31,384 bases of DNA, taken from assembly GCA_900541475.1 (NCBI GenBank), contig UQJV01000022.1, positions 1 to 31,384 on the forward strand, given 5' to 3'. The position numbers were made by a program, and so were the translations under genes. This DNA comes from an uncultured Collinsella sp. GTDB taxonomy: Bacteria; Actinomycetota; Coriobacteriia; Coriobacteriales; Coriobacteriaceae. Under the pieces are notes generated by a model that made no database searches, was not told where the DNA came from, and saw nothing but the letters and a program-made list of their open reading frames with translations. Of the stretch, positions 8,039 to 16,162 are shown piece by piece; the first letter of the stretch is position 1, and every line of letters starts with the position of its first letter.

Positions 8039-8881
8039 CTACAGCACCGCGCACAACACGGCGAGCAGCACCACAACGGCCGCATAAACCGCATCGCGCC
8101 AGCCAAAAGAGCTGCGAGCGGGCGTCGGATACGCGCCGGCAAACCCACGGCAGAGCATGGCCTCGTCCATCGCGCGGCTGCATTCCATCGCCTTAATAAA
8201 GGTCATGCCCATGATACCCGCGATCGAATCGGTACGCGAAAACCCCTCAGGCGCACGGCCAACGCTGCGCAGCATGACCGATTCGGTCAGATCGTGCGCC
8301 GTTCGGCCCAGCACCTCGATGTGCTTGAGCGCCATATCAAACGTAAAGATAACCTCGTCGGGCAGGCGCAGCATCTTGAGCGCCGCCGACATGCGGCTCC
8401 ACGTGAGGGTCCACGAAACGCCCAGTACCAGCGACACGTTAATGAACGTTTTGAGTGCAATCTTAAGCATGGCACCCGTGGCAGAAGCGCCCAGCAGCAG
8501 GGCAGGCAGTGCCAGAACCACGGCAAACCCCGCAGCAGCCAACGCCGGCATAAAGGTAGCGCCCAGCCCGCGTACGGGGCGCACCGCGACCAGCACCAAC
8601 GCGATCGCCGCCATCAACATGAGGTACAGCGGGCTCTGCGTCAGACACACGCACAGAACGCAGACGAGCATCCCCACCAAACGCACCGGCGCCGAAACGG
8701 AAGAAAGGGCGCGGTCGATCATCGACCCGCCCTCGTGTGCGCCGCCGCCCAGGCGAACCCGCTCAAGCAGGCTCGCCAGGTGCAGGACGTTCTGTTGCAT
8801 TACGCGATGCCGAGCCCCCACGGGCTCATATCGCTCCTCGGCCGCAAGCCAACTAGGCAGCTCGGCTATTGCCATGAGCAC
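8039..8881 (-). CDS. cbiQ: ECF transporter transmembrane (T) component
   Basis: 280 aa; the membrane coupling subunit between the metal-binding component and the ATPase. About five to six hydrophobic segments (roughly residues 65-150 and the C-terminus). The two coupling-helix motifs expected in T components are visible as LRSVGR and MLCRGFAG. The proposed start is GTG at 8881, five bases after AAGGA; an in-frame ATG two codons later is possible. It overlaps the 3' end of cbiM by ~29 bp in another frame, which suggests translational coupling. Confidence 0.9.
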   Translation of the reverse strand: MLMAIAELPSWLAAEERYEPVGARHRVMQQNVLHLASLLERVRLGGGAHEGGSMIDRALSSVSAPVRLVGMLVCVLCVCLTQSPLYLMLMAAIALVLVAVRPVRGLGATFMPALAAAGFAVVLALPALLLGASATGAMLKIALKTFINVSLVLGVSWTLTWSRMSAALKMLRLPDEVIFTFDMALKHIEVLGRTAHDLTESVMLRSVGRAPEGFSRTDSIAGIMGMTFIKAMECSRAMDEAMLCRGFAGAYPTPARSSFGWRDAVYAAVVVLLAVLCAVL

Positions 8882-9938
8882 CGCTTTCCTTAACCGTCAG
8901 CGAGATCAGACGGAATGCGATGGTGAGCACCGCCACGCCAATCACACCGGAAAGGATATACATGGCAGCCTGACCGGCAAAGCCAAGACCCTGCTCCTCG
9001 GAATAGGCCTGCAGGTAATCGCCCGTGGGCAGCGCATCGGCAAAGGTCGGGGTATCGAGACCGACCGAAGCCTGCAGGCTGTTGTCACCAGCCTCCTGAA
9101 CGGCGGTCGCGGCGCCCTCAGCGTCCCACTCACCCCAGGCGTCACCCGTGGCCAGCAGGCCCAGCGGCGTGGCCACGACAAGCACGGCAACCAAGATGAG
9201 CGTGGGGACCAGCGAGGTCTTCTTGGCAGCAGCGCCCTCGGCAGCAAGCTGGCCATCGACGGCCTCGGGTCCGACGATAATGCTCGGCGCCGTCTTCTTA
9301 ATGAAACCGTAGATCGCAGCCGTCGCCACGCCCTCGACCACGCCGGCAACCAGCATATGCGGGATCAACATGGCCGGAATAGCCACAGACAACGGGAAGG
9401 GGCAATACAGCGGCGCGCCCGAAGCGTTGGTAAAGAGCATCGGCTGAATACCAAACTCGATTGCTGCGCACAGGGCCGCCAGGCACAGGCCGACCCAGCC
9501 GCTTACGATGGCCGAAACCGAGGTGCCCCAGCTTTTGTCGTACAGACGGCTGTTGAGCGCACGGAACACGATAGCAGCGGCAAACGGCAGCACAAAGGCC
9601 ATGTTAAAGCAGTTGGCGCCAAAGGACAGAACGCCGCCGTCGCCAAACAGCAGCGCCTGCAGCGCCAGCGCGACCGAAACCGCGATGGCCGCGGCCTCCG
9701 GGCCCAGCAGCAGCGCGATGAGCGCGCCGCCGACGGCGTGACCAGTGGTACCGCCGGGCAGCGGCACGTTGAACATCATAAGTAAGAAGGAGAATGCAGC
9801 GCAGATGCCCAGGAAAGCCATATGCTCGCGATCGAGCGTGGCGCGCACCTTCTTGATGCAGTGAACCCAAACGGGCACCATCGCCACCGCCAGCACGGCA
9901 TCCGTCTGCGGGGACAGATAATTATCTGGAATGTGCAT
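8853..9938 (-). CDS. cbiM: nickel/cobalt ECF transporter substrate-binding protein, CbiM/NikM with fused C-terminal N-type domain
   Basis: 361 aa. The N-terminus MHIPDNYLSP carries the Met1/His2 metal-binding motif of CbiM/NikM, with His67 in GGTTGHAVGG as a further expected ligand. About six to seven helices follow to residue ~235. The C-terminal ~110 residues contain GLLATGDAWGEWD and a final helix, like the PDGLE/NikN domain that is a separate subunit in other species. So this is an M-N fusion and the operon needs no separate cbiN. Strong GGGAGG ribosome-binding site six bases before the ATG. A NikR-like operator upstream argues for Ni2+ rather than Co2+; biochemical specificity cannot be read from the sequence. 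Confidence 0.92.
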   Translation of the reverse strand: MHIPDNYLSPQTDAVLAVAMVPVWVHCIKKVRATLDREHMAFLGICAAFSFLLMMFNVPLPGGTTGHAVGGALIALLLGPEAAAIAVSVALALQALLFGDGGVLSFGANCFNMAFVLPFAAAIVFRALNSRLYDKSWGTSVSAIVSGWVGLCLAALCAAIEFGIQPMLFTNASGAPLYCPFPLSVAIPAMLIPHMLVAGVVEGVATAAIYGFIKKTAPSIIVGPEAVDGQLAAEGAAAKKTSLVPTLILVAVLVVATPLGLLATGDAWGEWDAEGAATAVQEAGDNSLQASVGLDTPTFADALPTGDYLQAYSEEQGLGFAGQAAMYILSGVIGVAVLTIAFRLISLTVKESGAHGNSRAA

Positions 9939-9995
9939 GTACGCCTCCCGGTTATCGTCGCACGGAATTGCAACGCCGCTTAAATCACCTTGTCA

Positions 9996-10023
9996 GTGTT
10001 ACGTATTGTTAGATTCGTAACAC
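9996..10023 (-). promoter_or_regulatory. NikR-type operator
   Basis: GTGTTAC (9996-10002) and GTAACAC (10017-10023) form a perfect inverted repeat with a 14-bp spacer. From memory, this equals the GTGTTAC-N13/14-GTAACAC signal reported for NikR in Desulfovibrio-type genomes. It covers about +4 to +31 relative to the predicted transcription start, a position suited to nickel-dependent repression. The repressor gene is not in this window. Confidence 0.75.
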
Positions 10024-10033
10024 GCCGCGGGCT

Positions 10034-10062
10034 ATCATAGCAAAACGGCGCACTGCCGACAA
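10034..10062 (-). promoter_or_regulatory. promoter of the cbiMQO operon
   Basis: Minus strand: -35 TTGTCG (10057-10062), 17-bp spacer, -10 TATGAT (10034-10039). Transcription should begin near 10027, giving an ~90-nt leader that includes the NikR-like operator. Confidence 0.7.
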
Positions 10063-10108
10063 AGCAGCACGCCGCTATGTAATGCGCGTGTCATATATGC
10101 AGGCTCAG

Positions 10109-10169
10109 CGGTGCCTTATGTCGAGCACCGCGGTCACGCAGGGTCCCACAGCAACTGTGGAGGGGTCCC
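10109..10169 (-). terminator. tandem hairpins downstream of pheT, possible terminator
   Basis: Two stems follow the pheT stop: CCACAG-CAA-CTGTGG inside GGGTCCC arms (10141-10169), and CGGTGC/GCACCG with a 10-nt loop (10109-10130). Neither has a U-tract, so Rho-independent termination is uncertain. Confidence 0.3.
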
Positions 10170-10187
10170 GTGCTCCCAGCGCAGGAC

Positions 10188-12641
10188 CTAGCCGCGGACC
10201 TCGCCGTTTACGCCCTTGCACACCTTGGTGACGATCTTCTGGTGCGCTTTTTCGACCTCTTCGCTGGTGAGCGTGTGGTCGTCGGAGCGATACGTAAGCG
10301 CAAAGGCCATGGACTTCTTGCCCACGCCCACGCGGACCGGATCGCGGTAGACGTCGAACAGACGCACACCCTCGAGCAACTTGCCGCCGGCGCTGGTAAT
10401 GCGGCGCTCAAGGTCCTCGCAGGTCACGGAGTTATCGACCACGATAGCAAGGTCGTGCTCAACGGCAGGGTACTGCGAGAACTCGCGGTAGTTCTCCTGG
10501 TTGCGGGCGCCCTTGATCAGCTTGTCCAGATCGAGCTCAAAGGCAACGACGACCTCATCGATGCCCATCGCCTCGCGCGCCTCGGGGTGAATCTCGCCGA
10601 CCCAGCCCAGCACGGTGCCGCCGGACAGAACCTCGGCCGCACGACCCGGCTGCAAGAAAGCGTAGCCCTCGCCCTCGACGGGACGGAAGCGGACCTTCTC
10701 GATGCGCAACTGGGCAAGCAGCTCCTCGACAATGCCCTTGCCAAAGAAGAAGCGCAGCTTGCGGTACTTCATGCTCCAGGACTGCTCGCTCCACTGGCCC
10801 GAGAGCACACCCGCCACGGACTTGGTCTCCTTGGGCAGGCTGGCGTTCTCGCGACCGTGGAACAGGCTGCCGACCTCGTACAGGTGCACGTTGGGCGTGC
10901 CGTGGGCCTCGTTATAGGCCACAGACTGCAGCAGACCCGGCAGCAGTGAGCGGCGCATCTCGGTCTGCTCGGCCACCAGCGGGTTCATGAGCACGACGGG
11001 GCAGCCGCGGCCCTCGGTGGACATACCGATCTTCTCCAGGTCGCCCGGAGCGGCAAAGCCAAAGGTCGTGGTCTCGTTGAGGCCACAGGCGCGCAGGATC
11101 TCGCCGACCTTGCGGGTGAGCTTCTGCTCGCGGGTCAAGCCGCCGATATGGTTCTTGGCAGCCGGGATGGTCGCCGTCACACGGCCCATGCCCCACAGGC
11201 GCAGGACCTCCTCGATCAGGTCAATCTCGCGCGGCAGGTCGGGGCGGAAGCTCGGCGGGGTGACCATAAAGTCCTCGCCGTCGCGCTCGACAGTGCAGCC
11301 CAGGCGGGTGAGCGAGCGCTCGATAAAGTCGGGCTCGATGTCGGCGCCGCAGATGGCGTGCACGCGGGCCAAGCGCAGCTTGATGCTGTCGATGGTCTTG
11401 GGCGCGGGGAACACGTCCACATAGCCGGGGGCGACCTCGCCGCCGGCAATCTCCTCGATGAGCGCGCACGTGACGTTGGCGACGTCCACGCAGCCGGTCT
11501 CGTCGACCTGGCGCTCAAAGCGAATGGAGGCATCGGAGATCAGCGACAGGTCGCGGCTGGTGTGCGAGGTGCGACCGGCGTTGAAGCAGGCGCTCTCGAC
11601 CATCACGTCGACGGTGTCGTCCTCGATCTCGGAATCCATGCCGCCCATAACGCCGGCCAGCGCCACGGGACGCTCGCCGTCGGTGATGAGGCCCATGCCG
11701 GCGTCGAGCGTGCGCTCCTCGCCGTCGAGGGTCGTGAACTTCTCGTCCTGTTGGGCGGCGCGAACCACCACGCGACGCCTGCCATCGCGCTCGGCAAAGG
11801 TGTCCAGGTCAAAGGCGTGCAGCGGCTGACCGGTAAGCATCATCACGTAGTTGGTGATGTCGACGATGTTGTTGTGCGGGCGCACGCCCAGGGCGTTGAG
11901 ACGCTTGACCATCCAGTCGGGCGACGGGCCGACCTTCACGTTGCGCACGATGCGGGCGACATAGCGGTCGCACAGGCCCTCGTCGGCAATCTCGACCGAA
12001 AGCTCGTCGTCGGTCGCGCGGCCGGTCTCGGCCTTGATGGCGGGCAGCTCCACGTGGAAATCGCGGTCGAAGATGGCGCCGGTCTCGCGGGCCATGCCGA
12101 TCATGGACAGGCAATCGGGGCGGTTGGGCGTGATCTCGCAGTCGAGCACGGTGTCGCTCGAGCCCACGTACTCGGCAAACGGCATGCCGCAGGGCGTATC
12201 CTCGGGCAGAATCATGATGCCGGAGTGGTCGCCGCCCAGGCCGAGCTCGCGTGCAGAGCAGTTCATGCCCATGGACACGACGCCACGAAGCTTGCTCTTC
12301 TTGATCTTGACGTCGCCGGGAAGCACAGCGCCGATCATTGCCGTGACGATGTGGTCGCCGGCCTCAAAGTTCTGCGCGCCACAGACGATCTGCAGCGGGG
12401 CGGGGTTGCCGTCGGCGTCGAGATTCTTGTCGCCCACGTCGACCGAGCACACATACATATGGTCGCTATCGGGGTGCGGGGTCTTGGTGAGCACCTTGGC
12501 AGTCACCACGTGGTCGAAGGACTCGCCCACGGTGTCAATCGCCTCGACCTCGGTGCCGGTACGGATATATTCGTCCGAAAGGGTCTTGGGATCCTCCGGA
12601 ATATCGATCATGGTCTTGAGCCAGTCGTAAGAAACGCGCAT
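10188..12641 (-). CDS. pheT: phenylalanine--tRNA ligase beta subunit
   Basis: 817 aa, normal length for bacterial PheT; partners with PheS in the (alpha-beta)2 enzyme that charges tRNA-Phe. Domains in order: N-terminal MRVSYDWLKTM, EMAP-type tRNA-binding domain (~40-150, including GMNCSARELGL), the B3/B4 editing domain (~210-390), B5 (~405-475), the catalytic-like core, and the C-terminal anticodon-binding FDX-ACB domain (~725-817). Start supported by AGGAGAG six bases upstream. It lies 162 bp after pheS; the gap holds a large palindrome rather than a terminator with a U-tract, so the two genes are probably co-transcribed. Confidence 0.97.
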   Translation of the reverse strand: MRVSYDWLKTMIDIPEDPKTLSDEYIRTGTEVEAIDTVGESFDHVVTAKVLTKTPHPDSDHMYVCSVDVGDKNLDADGNPAPLQIVCGAQNFEAGDHIVTAMIGAVLPGDVKIKKSKLRGVVSMGMNCSARELGLGGDHSGIMILPEDTPCGMPFAEYVGSSDTVLDCEITPNRPDCLSMIGMARETGAIFDRDFHVELPAIKAETGRATDDELSVEIADEGLCDRYVARIVRNVKVGPSPDWMVKRLNALGVRPHNNIVDITNYVMMLTGQPLHAFDLDTFAERDGRRRVVVRAAQQDEKFTTLDGEERTLDAGMGLITDGERPVALAGVMGGMDSEIEDDTVDVMVESACFNAGRTSHTSRDLSLISDASIRFERQVDETGCVDVANVTCALIEEIAGGEVAPGYVDVFPAPKTIDSIKLRLARVHAICGADIEPDFIERSLTRLGCTVERDGEDFMVTPPSFRPDLPREIDLIEEVLRLWGMGRVTATIPAAKNHIGGLTREQKLTRKVGEILRACGLNETTTFGFAAPGDLEKIGMSTEGRGCPVVLMNPLVAEQTEMRRSLLPGLLQSVAYNEAHGTPNVHLYEVGSLFHGRENASLPKETKSVAGVLSGQWSEQSWSMKYRKLRFFFGKGIVEELLAQLRIEKVRFRPVEGEGYAFLQPGRAAEVLSGGTVLGWVGEIHPEAREAMGIDEVVVAFELDLDKLIKGARNQENYREFSQYPAVEHDLAIVVDNSVTCEDLERRITSAGGKLLEGVRLFDVYRDPVRVGVGKKSMAFALTYRSDDHTLTSEEVEKAHQKIVTKVCKGVNGEVRG

Positions 12642-12700
12642 GTAGCTCTCCTAGTTCTTAATCTCCGCAAAGGAAGGAATATCAAATGAAGACGTTCGCC

Positions 12701-12807
12701 TTAGGGTTGTCCAGGTGCCCCAGGTTGGCGTGAAAGAGGAGCGACGCGTACTAAAGGTACGCGAGCGACGGTTTGAACGCCAAGATGGGGTGCCTGGGCA
12801 AGCCTAA
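12701..12807. repeat. 107-bp imperfect palindrome between pheS and pheT
   Basis: Two 51-nt arms (12701-12751 and 12757-12807) flank a 5-nt TAAAG loop. The outer third (TTAGG, CCAGG, CCCCA and TGGCGT blocks) and the tip (CGCGTAC/GTACGCG) pair; a middle stretch does not. The right arm includes the last bases of the pheS stop codon. It would form a long hairpin in the pheST transcript and could modulate PheT expression or mRNA stability. Confidence 0.7.
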
Positions 12808-13880
12808 AATTGGTTCAGGAAACGCATATCGCCTGTCATGAGAGTACGCAGGTCCGGCAGGTCGTAGCGCAGGGCCGCGACGCGCTCGGCGCCAATGCCA
12901 AAGGCGAAGCCGGTGTACTTCTCGGGGTCGATGCCGCAGTTGATCAGGACGTTGGGGTCGACCATGCCGCAGCCCAGGATCTCGATCCAGCCGCTGTGCT
13001 TGCAGAAGTTGCAGCCCTTGCCGCCGCAGACGTGGCAGCTCACGTCCACCTCGCAGCTCGGCTCGGTGAAGGGGAAGAAGTGCGGGCGATAGCGCGTCTT
13101 GCGATCCTCGCCAAACATGCACTTAACAAAGTAGTCGAGCGTGCCCTTAAGATCGCCAAAAGTGATGCCCTCGTCGACGACCAGGCCCTCGATCTGGTTG
13201 AACTGCGGCAGGTGACAGGCGTCGGCCGTGTCGGGACGGTAGACGGTGCCCGGGCAGATCATGTAGATGGGCGGCTTCTGCGACTCCATAGTGTGGATCT
13301 GCACGCCCGAAGTCTGGGTGCGCAGCAGCACGTCGGACTCGCCATGGGCGTGAGCCTCGGGGTGCGCGACGCTGCCGGGGTTGTTGTCGACCACGTAGAA
13401 GGTATCGCGGGCTGAGCGGCTCGGGTGATCCATGGGGGCGTTGAGCGCGGTGAAGTTGTAGTAGGAGGTGTCGACCATGGGGCCGGACTCGACGGTGTAG
13501 CCGATGCCGCAGAAGATGTCCTCGGCCTCCTCGATGATCTGCTTGATCAGGTGCTGGTGACCGATCTGCGGACGGATGCCCGGCAGCGTGATGTCGACGG
13601 CCTCGTGCTCGAGTGCGTGCTTGAGGGCGGCGGCCTTCATCTCGGTGGTGCGCTCGTCGAGCATGCCCTCGATCAGCTGGCGCATCTCGTTGGCGCGCTT
13701 GCCCATCACGGGACGATCCTCGGGGGCGAGCTTGCCCATCATGCGCATCAGGCCGGTGATGCGGCCCTTGCGACCGAGCAGCTCAACGCGCGCGGCCTCG
13801 AGCTTTGCGGCGTCGTCGGCGCCTGCGACGAGCTCCTTGGCCTCTTCCTCGAGTTTGACCAGATCATCAATCAGACTCAT
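12804..13880 (-). CDS. pheS: phenylalanine--tRNA ligase alpha subunit
   Basis: 358 aa; the catalytic subunit that forms phenylalanyl-adenylate and transfers it to tRNA-Phe. The N-terminal ~85 residues are helical and charged (coiled-coil tRNA-contact arm). The class II core then starts near HALEHEAVDITLPG, with ARDTFYVV, motif 2 around TRYRPHFFPFTEPSCEVD, and motif 3 GIGAERVAALRYDLPDLR near the C-terminus. The ATG at 13880 (MSLIDDLVK) has AAGGGAAG upstream; the frame extends to 14063, but that part overlaps the T-box leader. First gene of the pheST operon. Confidence 0.97.
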   Translation of the reverse strand: MSLIDDLVKLEEEAKELVAGADDAAKLEAARVELLGRKGRITGLMRMMGKLAPEDRPVMGKRANEMRQLIEGMLDERTTEMKAAALKHALEHEAVDITLPGIRPQIGHQHLIKQIIEEAEDIFCGIGYTVESGPMVDTSYYNFTALNAPMDHPSRSARDTFYVVDNNPGSVAHPEAHAHGESDVLLRTQTSGVQIHTMESQKPPIYMICPGTVYRPDTADACHLPQFNQIEGLVVDEGITFGDLKGTLDYFVKCMFGEDRKTRYRPHFFPFTEPSCEVDVSCHVCGGKGCNFCKHSGWIEILGCGMVDPNVLINCGIDPEKYTGFAFGIGAERVAALRYDLPDLRTLMTGDMRFLNQF

Positions 13881-13966
13881 GTCTTCCCTTTCGTCTCTCG
13901 CGCTCCCCGCTCGCCGAGACGACTGCCGTCGCTTGACGTTGCGAAAACGCGGCCCGGTTCGGTAAC

Positions 13967-14251
13967 AAAAAACCGTCCTCGGGCATGTGCATTGCCCAAG
14001 GACGGTTGAATTCCGCGGTACCACCTTGTTTGACCCGGCGGATGTCTGGCCCGCCGTGCCCACTCTGCGCCCCTTATCGCGAGGCTCACGGCTTCCCTAC
14101 TGGGGCTTCGCCGCCGCTGGCCGCGCGCCCGTTGAGGTCGCTGCTCGGGAGTGAACGCTTGGCCCTTGCCACCGCAGGAAGGCTTTCAGCCCATGACCTT
14201 CCCTCTCTTGCCGGCGACGCGGCGGGCAAAACCCTCTCCGTCAACGCATTG
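13967..14251 (-). promoter_or_regulatory. T-box leader (tRNA-Phe-sensing) controlling pheST
   Basis: The conserved T-box sequence AAGGTGGTACCGCGGAA lies at 14011-14027 (minus strand). A terminator follows: CCGTCCT...AGGACGG stem (13973-14005) and TTTTTT (13967-13972). Upstream, a Stem I-like region contains AGAGAGGGAAGG...CCTTCC, and on its 3' side GCGTTCACTCCC, where TTC (14153-14155) is the likely specifier for Phe. Uncharged tRNA-Phe should stabilise the antiterminator and allow pheST transcription. The specifier is placed by pattern; the full fold was not computed. Confidence 0.92.
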
Positions 14252-14257
14252 GGCTAT

Positions 14258-14263
14258 AGGATA
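14258..14263 (-). promoter_or_regulatory. candidate -10 of the pheST leader
   Basis: TATCCT on the minus strand, placed so that transcription starts near 14251, immediately before Stem I. No clear -35 at 16-18 bp. Confidence 0.4.
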
Positions 14264-14382
14264 CCACATTGTGCGAGCGTATCGCCGCGTTCCGTTTTGT
14301 TCGCGCTGGGTACAAGACGGGTAGCTGTGCAAACTGGCCGTGCGCCCAAAGGCGGCGCGGCCTGCGAGATTAAGGATATGGT

Positions 14383-15957
14383 ATGGGAAAGAAACTCGAT
14401 AAGAAGGCCAAGGCCGCCGTGGCAAAAGCCGCCAAGGGCGTCAAGGCCGACAAGGCCGTCAAGAAGTTCCGCAAGCTCGAGGGCAAGCTGTGGACCCGCG
14501 AGTACCTACTCAAGATTGCCGAGTTTGACGGCGCAACCATCGCCCCCGCCAACGGCGCCGCCGCCCGTGCCGATGCCATGGGCACGCTTGCCGGCGAGCA
14601 CCACAAGCTCCTGACCAGCGAAAAGTCTGTCGAACTTGTGCGCTCGCTGGCACGCGAGACCGTCGCCGGCGGAAAGATCGACGACCCGCAGTTGCTCGAC
14701 GAGATTCGCGTGCTCGGCCGCGACCAGCGCGAGGCCAGCGTCATCCCCACCGAGGAGGCCGAGGCCTGGACCAGGCTCACCTGCGAGGCCGATGCTGTGT
14801 GGCACAAGGCCAAGACGGCCAACGACTGGGCGAGCTTTGAGCCCTATGTGGACAAGATCGTCAGCCAGCTCAAGCATCAGGCCGAGCTCATGGACCCCAG
14901 GCGCGACCCATACGACGTTTGGCTCGACCAGTACGAGCGTGGCCTTTCCACCGAGAGCTTCGACGCGTTTTGCGATGAGGTCAAGGCGACGGTCGTGCCG
15001 CTCGTGCACGCCATCGGCGAACGCGGCCAGCAGCCCGCTGCCGACTTTTTGCACGCCCATGTGCCCGAGGCTGCCCAGCGCGCCATGAGCTTTGACCTCA
15101 TGAAGCTCGTCGGCCTGGACCTGGACGACACCACGCTCGCCTTTACCGAGCATCCGTTTAGCGAGGGCTTCTCGGTGGGCGACGCGCGCATCGCCACGCA
15201 CATCTACGAGGACGATTGCATCTCCAATGTCTACAGCATCATCCACGAGGCCGGCCACGCCATGTACGAGCTGGGCGTGAACCCCGCCTACGCGCGCACG
15301 TGCCTGGAGGGCGGCACCTCCATGGGCATCCACGAGAGCCAGAGCCGCTTTTTCGAGAACACCGTGGGCCGCAGCCGCGCCTTTATGGGACCGCTGCTCG
15401 AGGTACTGCGCCGCCACGCGCCCGAGGTCTACGGCAGCGTGGACGAGGACACGCTCTACCGCGCCGTGAACATCGCGCAGCCGTCGTTGATCCGCACCGA
15501 GGCCGACGAGCTCACCTACCCGCTGCACATTATGGTGCGCTACCAAATTGAGCGCATGCTGTTTGCCGGCGAAGCCACGGCCAAGGACATCCCCGCGCTT
15601 TGGAATCGCTTTATGGACGAGTACCTGGGCATTCCCGTTCCCGACGACACACACGGCTGCTTGCAGGATACGCACTGGAGCGGCGGTTCGTTTGGCTACT
15701 TCCCCACGTATGCGCTGGGCAGCGCCTACGATGCGATGTTTGTACCGGCCATGTGCCGCGACGGCGTCGACCTTACCGGCGCCTGCGCGAGCGGCAATCT
15801 GGCGCCCGTCCGCGCCTGGCTGGGCGAGCACATTTGGCAGTGGGGCCGCGCCAAGGACGCGCCGGAACTCATCAAGGGCGCATGTGGCATGGCGTTCGAT
15901 GCCCGCTACTACTGCAGCTACCTGCAGGACAAGTTCACCACGCTCTACGAGCTGTAA
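14383..15957 (+). CDS. M32 family carboxypeptidase (Taq type)
   Basis: 524 aa metallopeptidase that removes C-terminal residues from peptides; cytoplasmic (no signal peptide). The family motifs are visible in order: HPF (257-259), the DxRxT site reads DARIA (267-271, Thr replaced by Ala), zinc-binding HEAGH (288-292), HESQ (317-320, Glu318 as third ligand), IRTEAD, and GCLQDTHW. The N-terminus has a lysine/alanine-rich extension of ~30 residues not typical of the family. The ATG follows AAGGATATGGT. Divergent from pheST, with ~120 bp between its start and the pheST -10; its own promoter was not identified. A palindrome lies 66 bp downstream. Confidence 0.92.
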   Translation: MGKKLDKKAKAAVAKAAKGVKADKAVKKFRKLEGKLWTREYLLKIAEFDGATIAPANGAAARADAMGTLAGEHHKLLTSEKSVELVRSLARETVAGGKIDDPQLLDEIRVLGRDQREASVIPTEEAEAWTRLTCEADAVWHKAKTANDWASFEPYVDKIVSQLKHQAELMDPRRDPYDVWLDQYERGLSTESFDAFCDEVKATVVPLVHAIGERGQQPAADFLHAHVPEAAQRAMSFDLMKLVGLDLDDTTLAFTEHPFSEGFSVGDARIATHIYEDDCISNVYSIIHEAGHAMYELGVNPAYARTCLEGGTSMGIHESQSRFFENTVGRSRAFMGPLLEVLRRHAPEVYGSVDEDTLYRAVNIAQPSLIRTEADELTYPLHIMVRYQIERMLFAGEATAKDIPALWNRFMDEYLGIPVPDDTHGCLQDTHWSGGSFGYFPTYALGSAYDAMFVPAMCRDGVDLTGACASGNLAPVRAWLGEHIWQWGRAKDAPELIKGACGMAFDARYYCSYLQDKFTTLYEL

Positions 15958-16023
15958 GGATTGACCAGCACGCCATCGCCAACGCCAACCATGTTGACGC
16001 CAATGTCTTGGCAAAGTCAGCGA

Positions 16024-16122
16024 AAACGGCCCCAAGCGAGCAAGGTGACGTGAAATGAAAGGGCGCTGACCTTCTGGTCGCGCCCTTGAAATTGAACGTC
16101 AGATTGCCGCTTGGGGCCGTTT
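16024..16122. repeat. 99-bp imperfect palindrome between convergent genes
   Basis: The outer arms AAACGGCCCCAAGCG (16024-16038) pair with 16108-16122; then TGACGT/ACGTCA; then AAGGGCGC (16059-16066) with GCGCCCTT (16080-16087). The tip is a GACC-TTCT-GGTC mini-hairpin. Located between the M32 gene (+) and glmM (-), it could terminate or protect both transcripts, but no U-tract follows either side. Confidence 0.75.
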
Positions 16123-16136
16123 GCAGCGTCGAGCCC

Positions 16137-16162
16137 TTACGCGGTTTGGTAAAACCGCGTAA
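16137..16162 (-). terminator. hairpin immediately after the glmM stop
   Basis: A perfect 11-bp stem TTACGCGGTTT/AAACCGCGTAA with a 4-nt loop abuts the glmM stop codon. There is no U-run after it, so it may act as a 3'-end stabiliser or a weak terminator. Confidence 0.5.

Noticed and set aside
9939..10030. Cobalamin riboswitch upstream of cbiM
   Set aside because: The leader is only ~90 nt and lacks a B12 box; the NikR-like palindrome explains the regulation better.
14506..16035. Long antisense frame opposite the M32 gene
   Set aside because: It mirrors the codon bias of the real gene on the other strand, has no family motifs and no ribosome-binding site. The same applies to long antisense frames opposite the ATPase, pheT, the M16C gene and the dehydrogenase.
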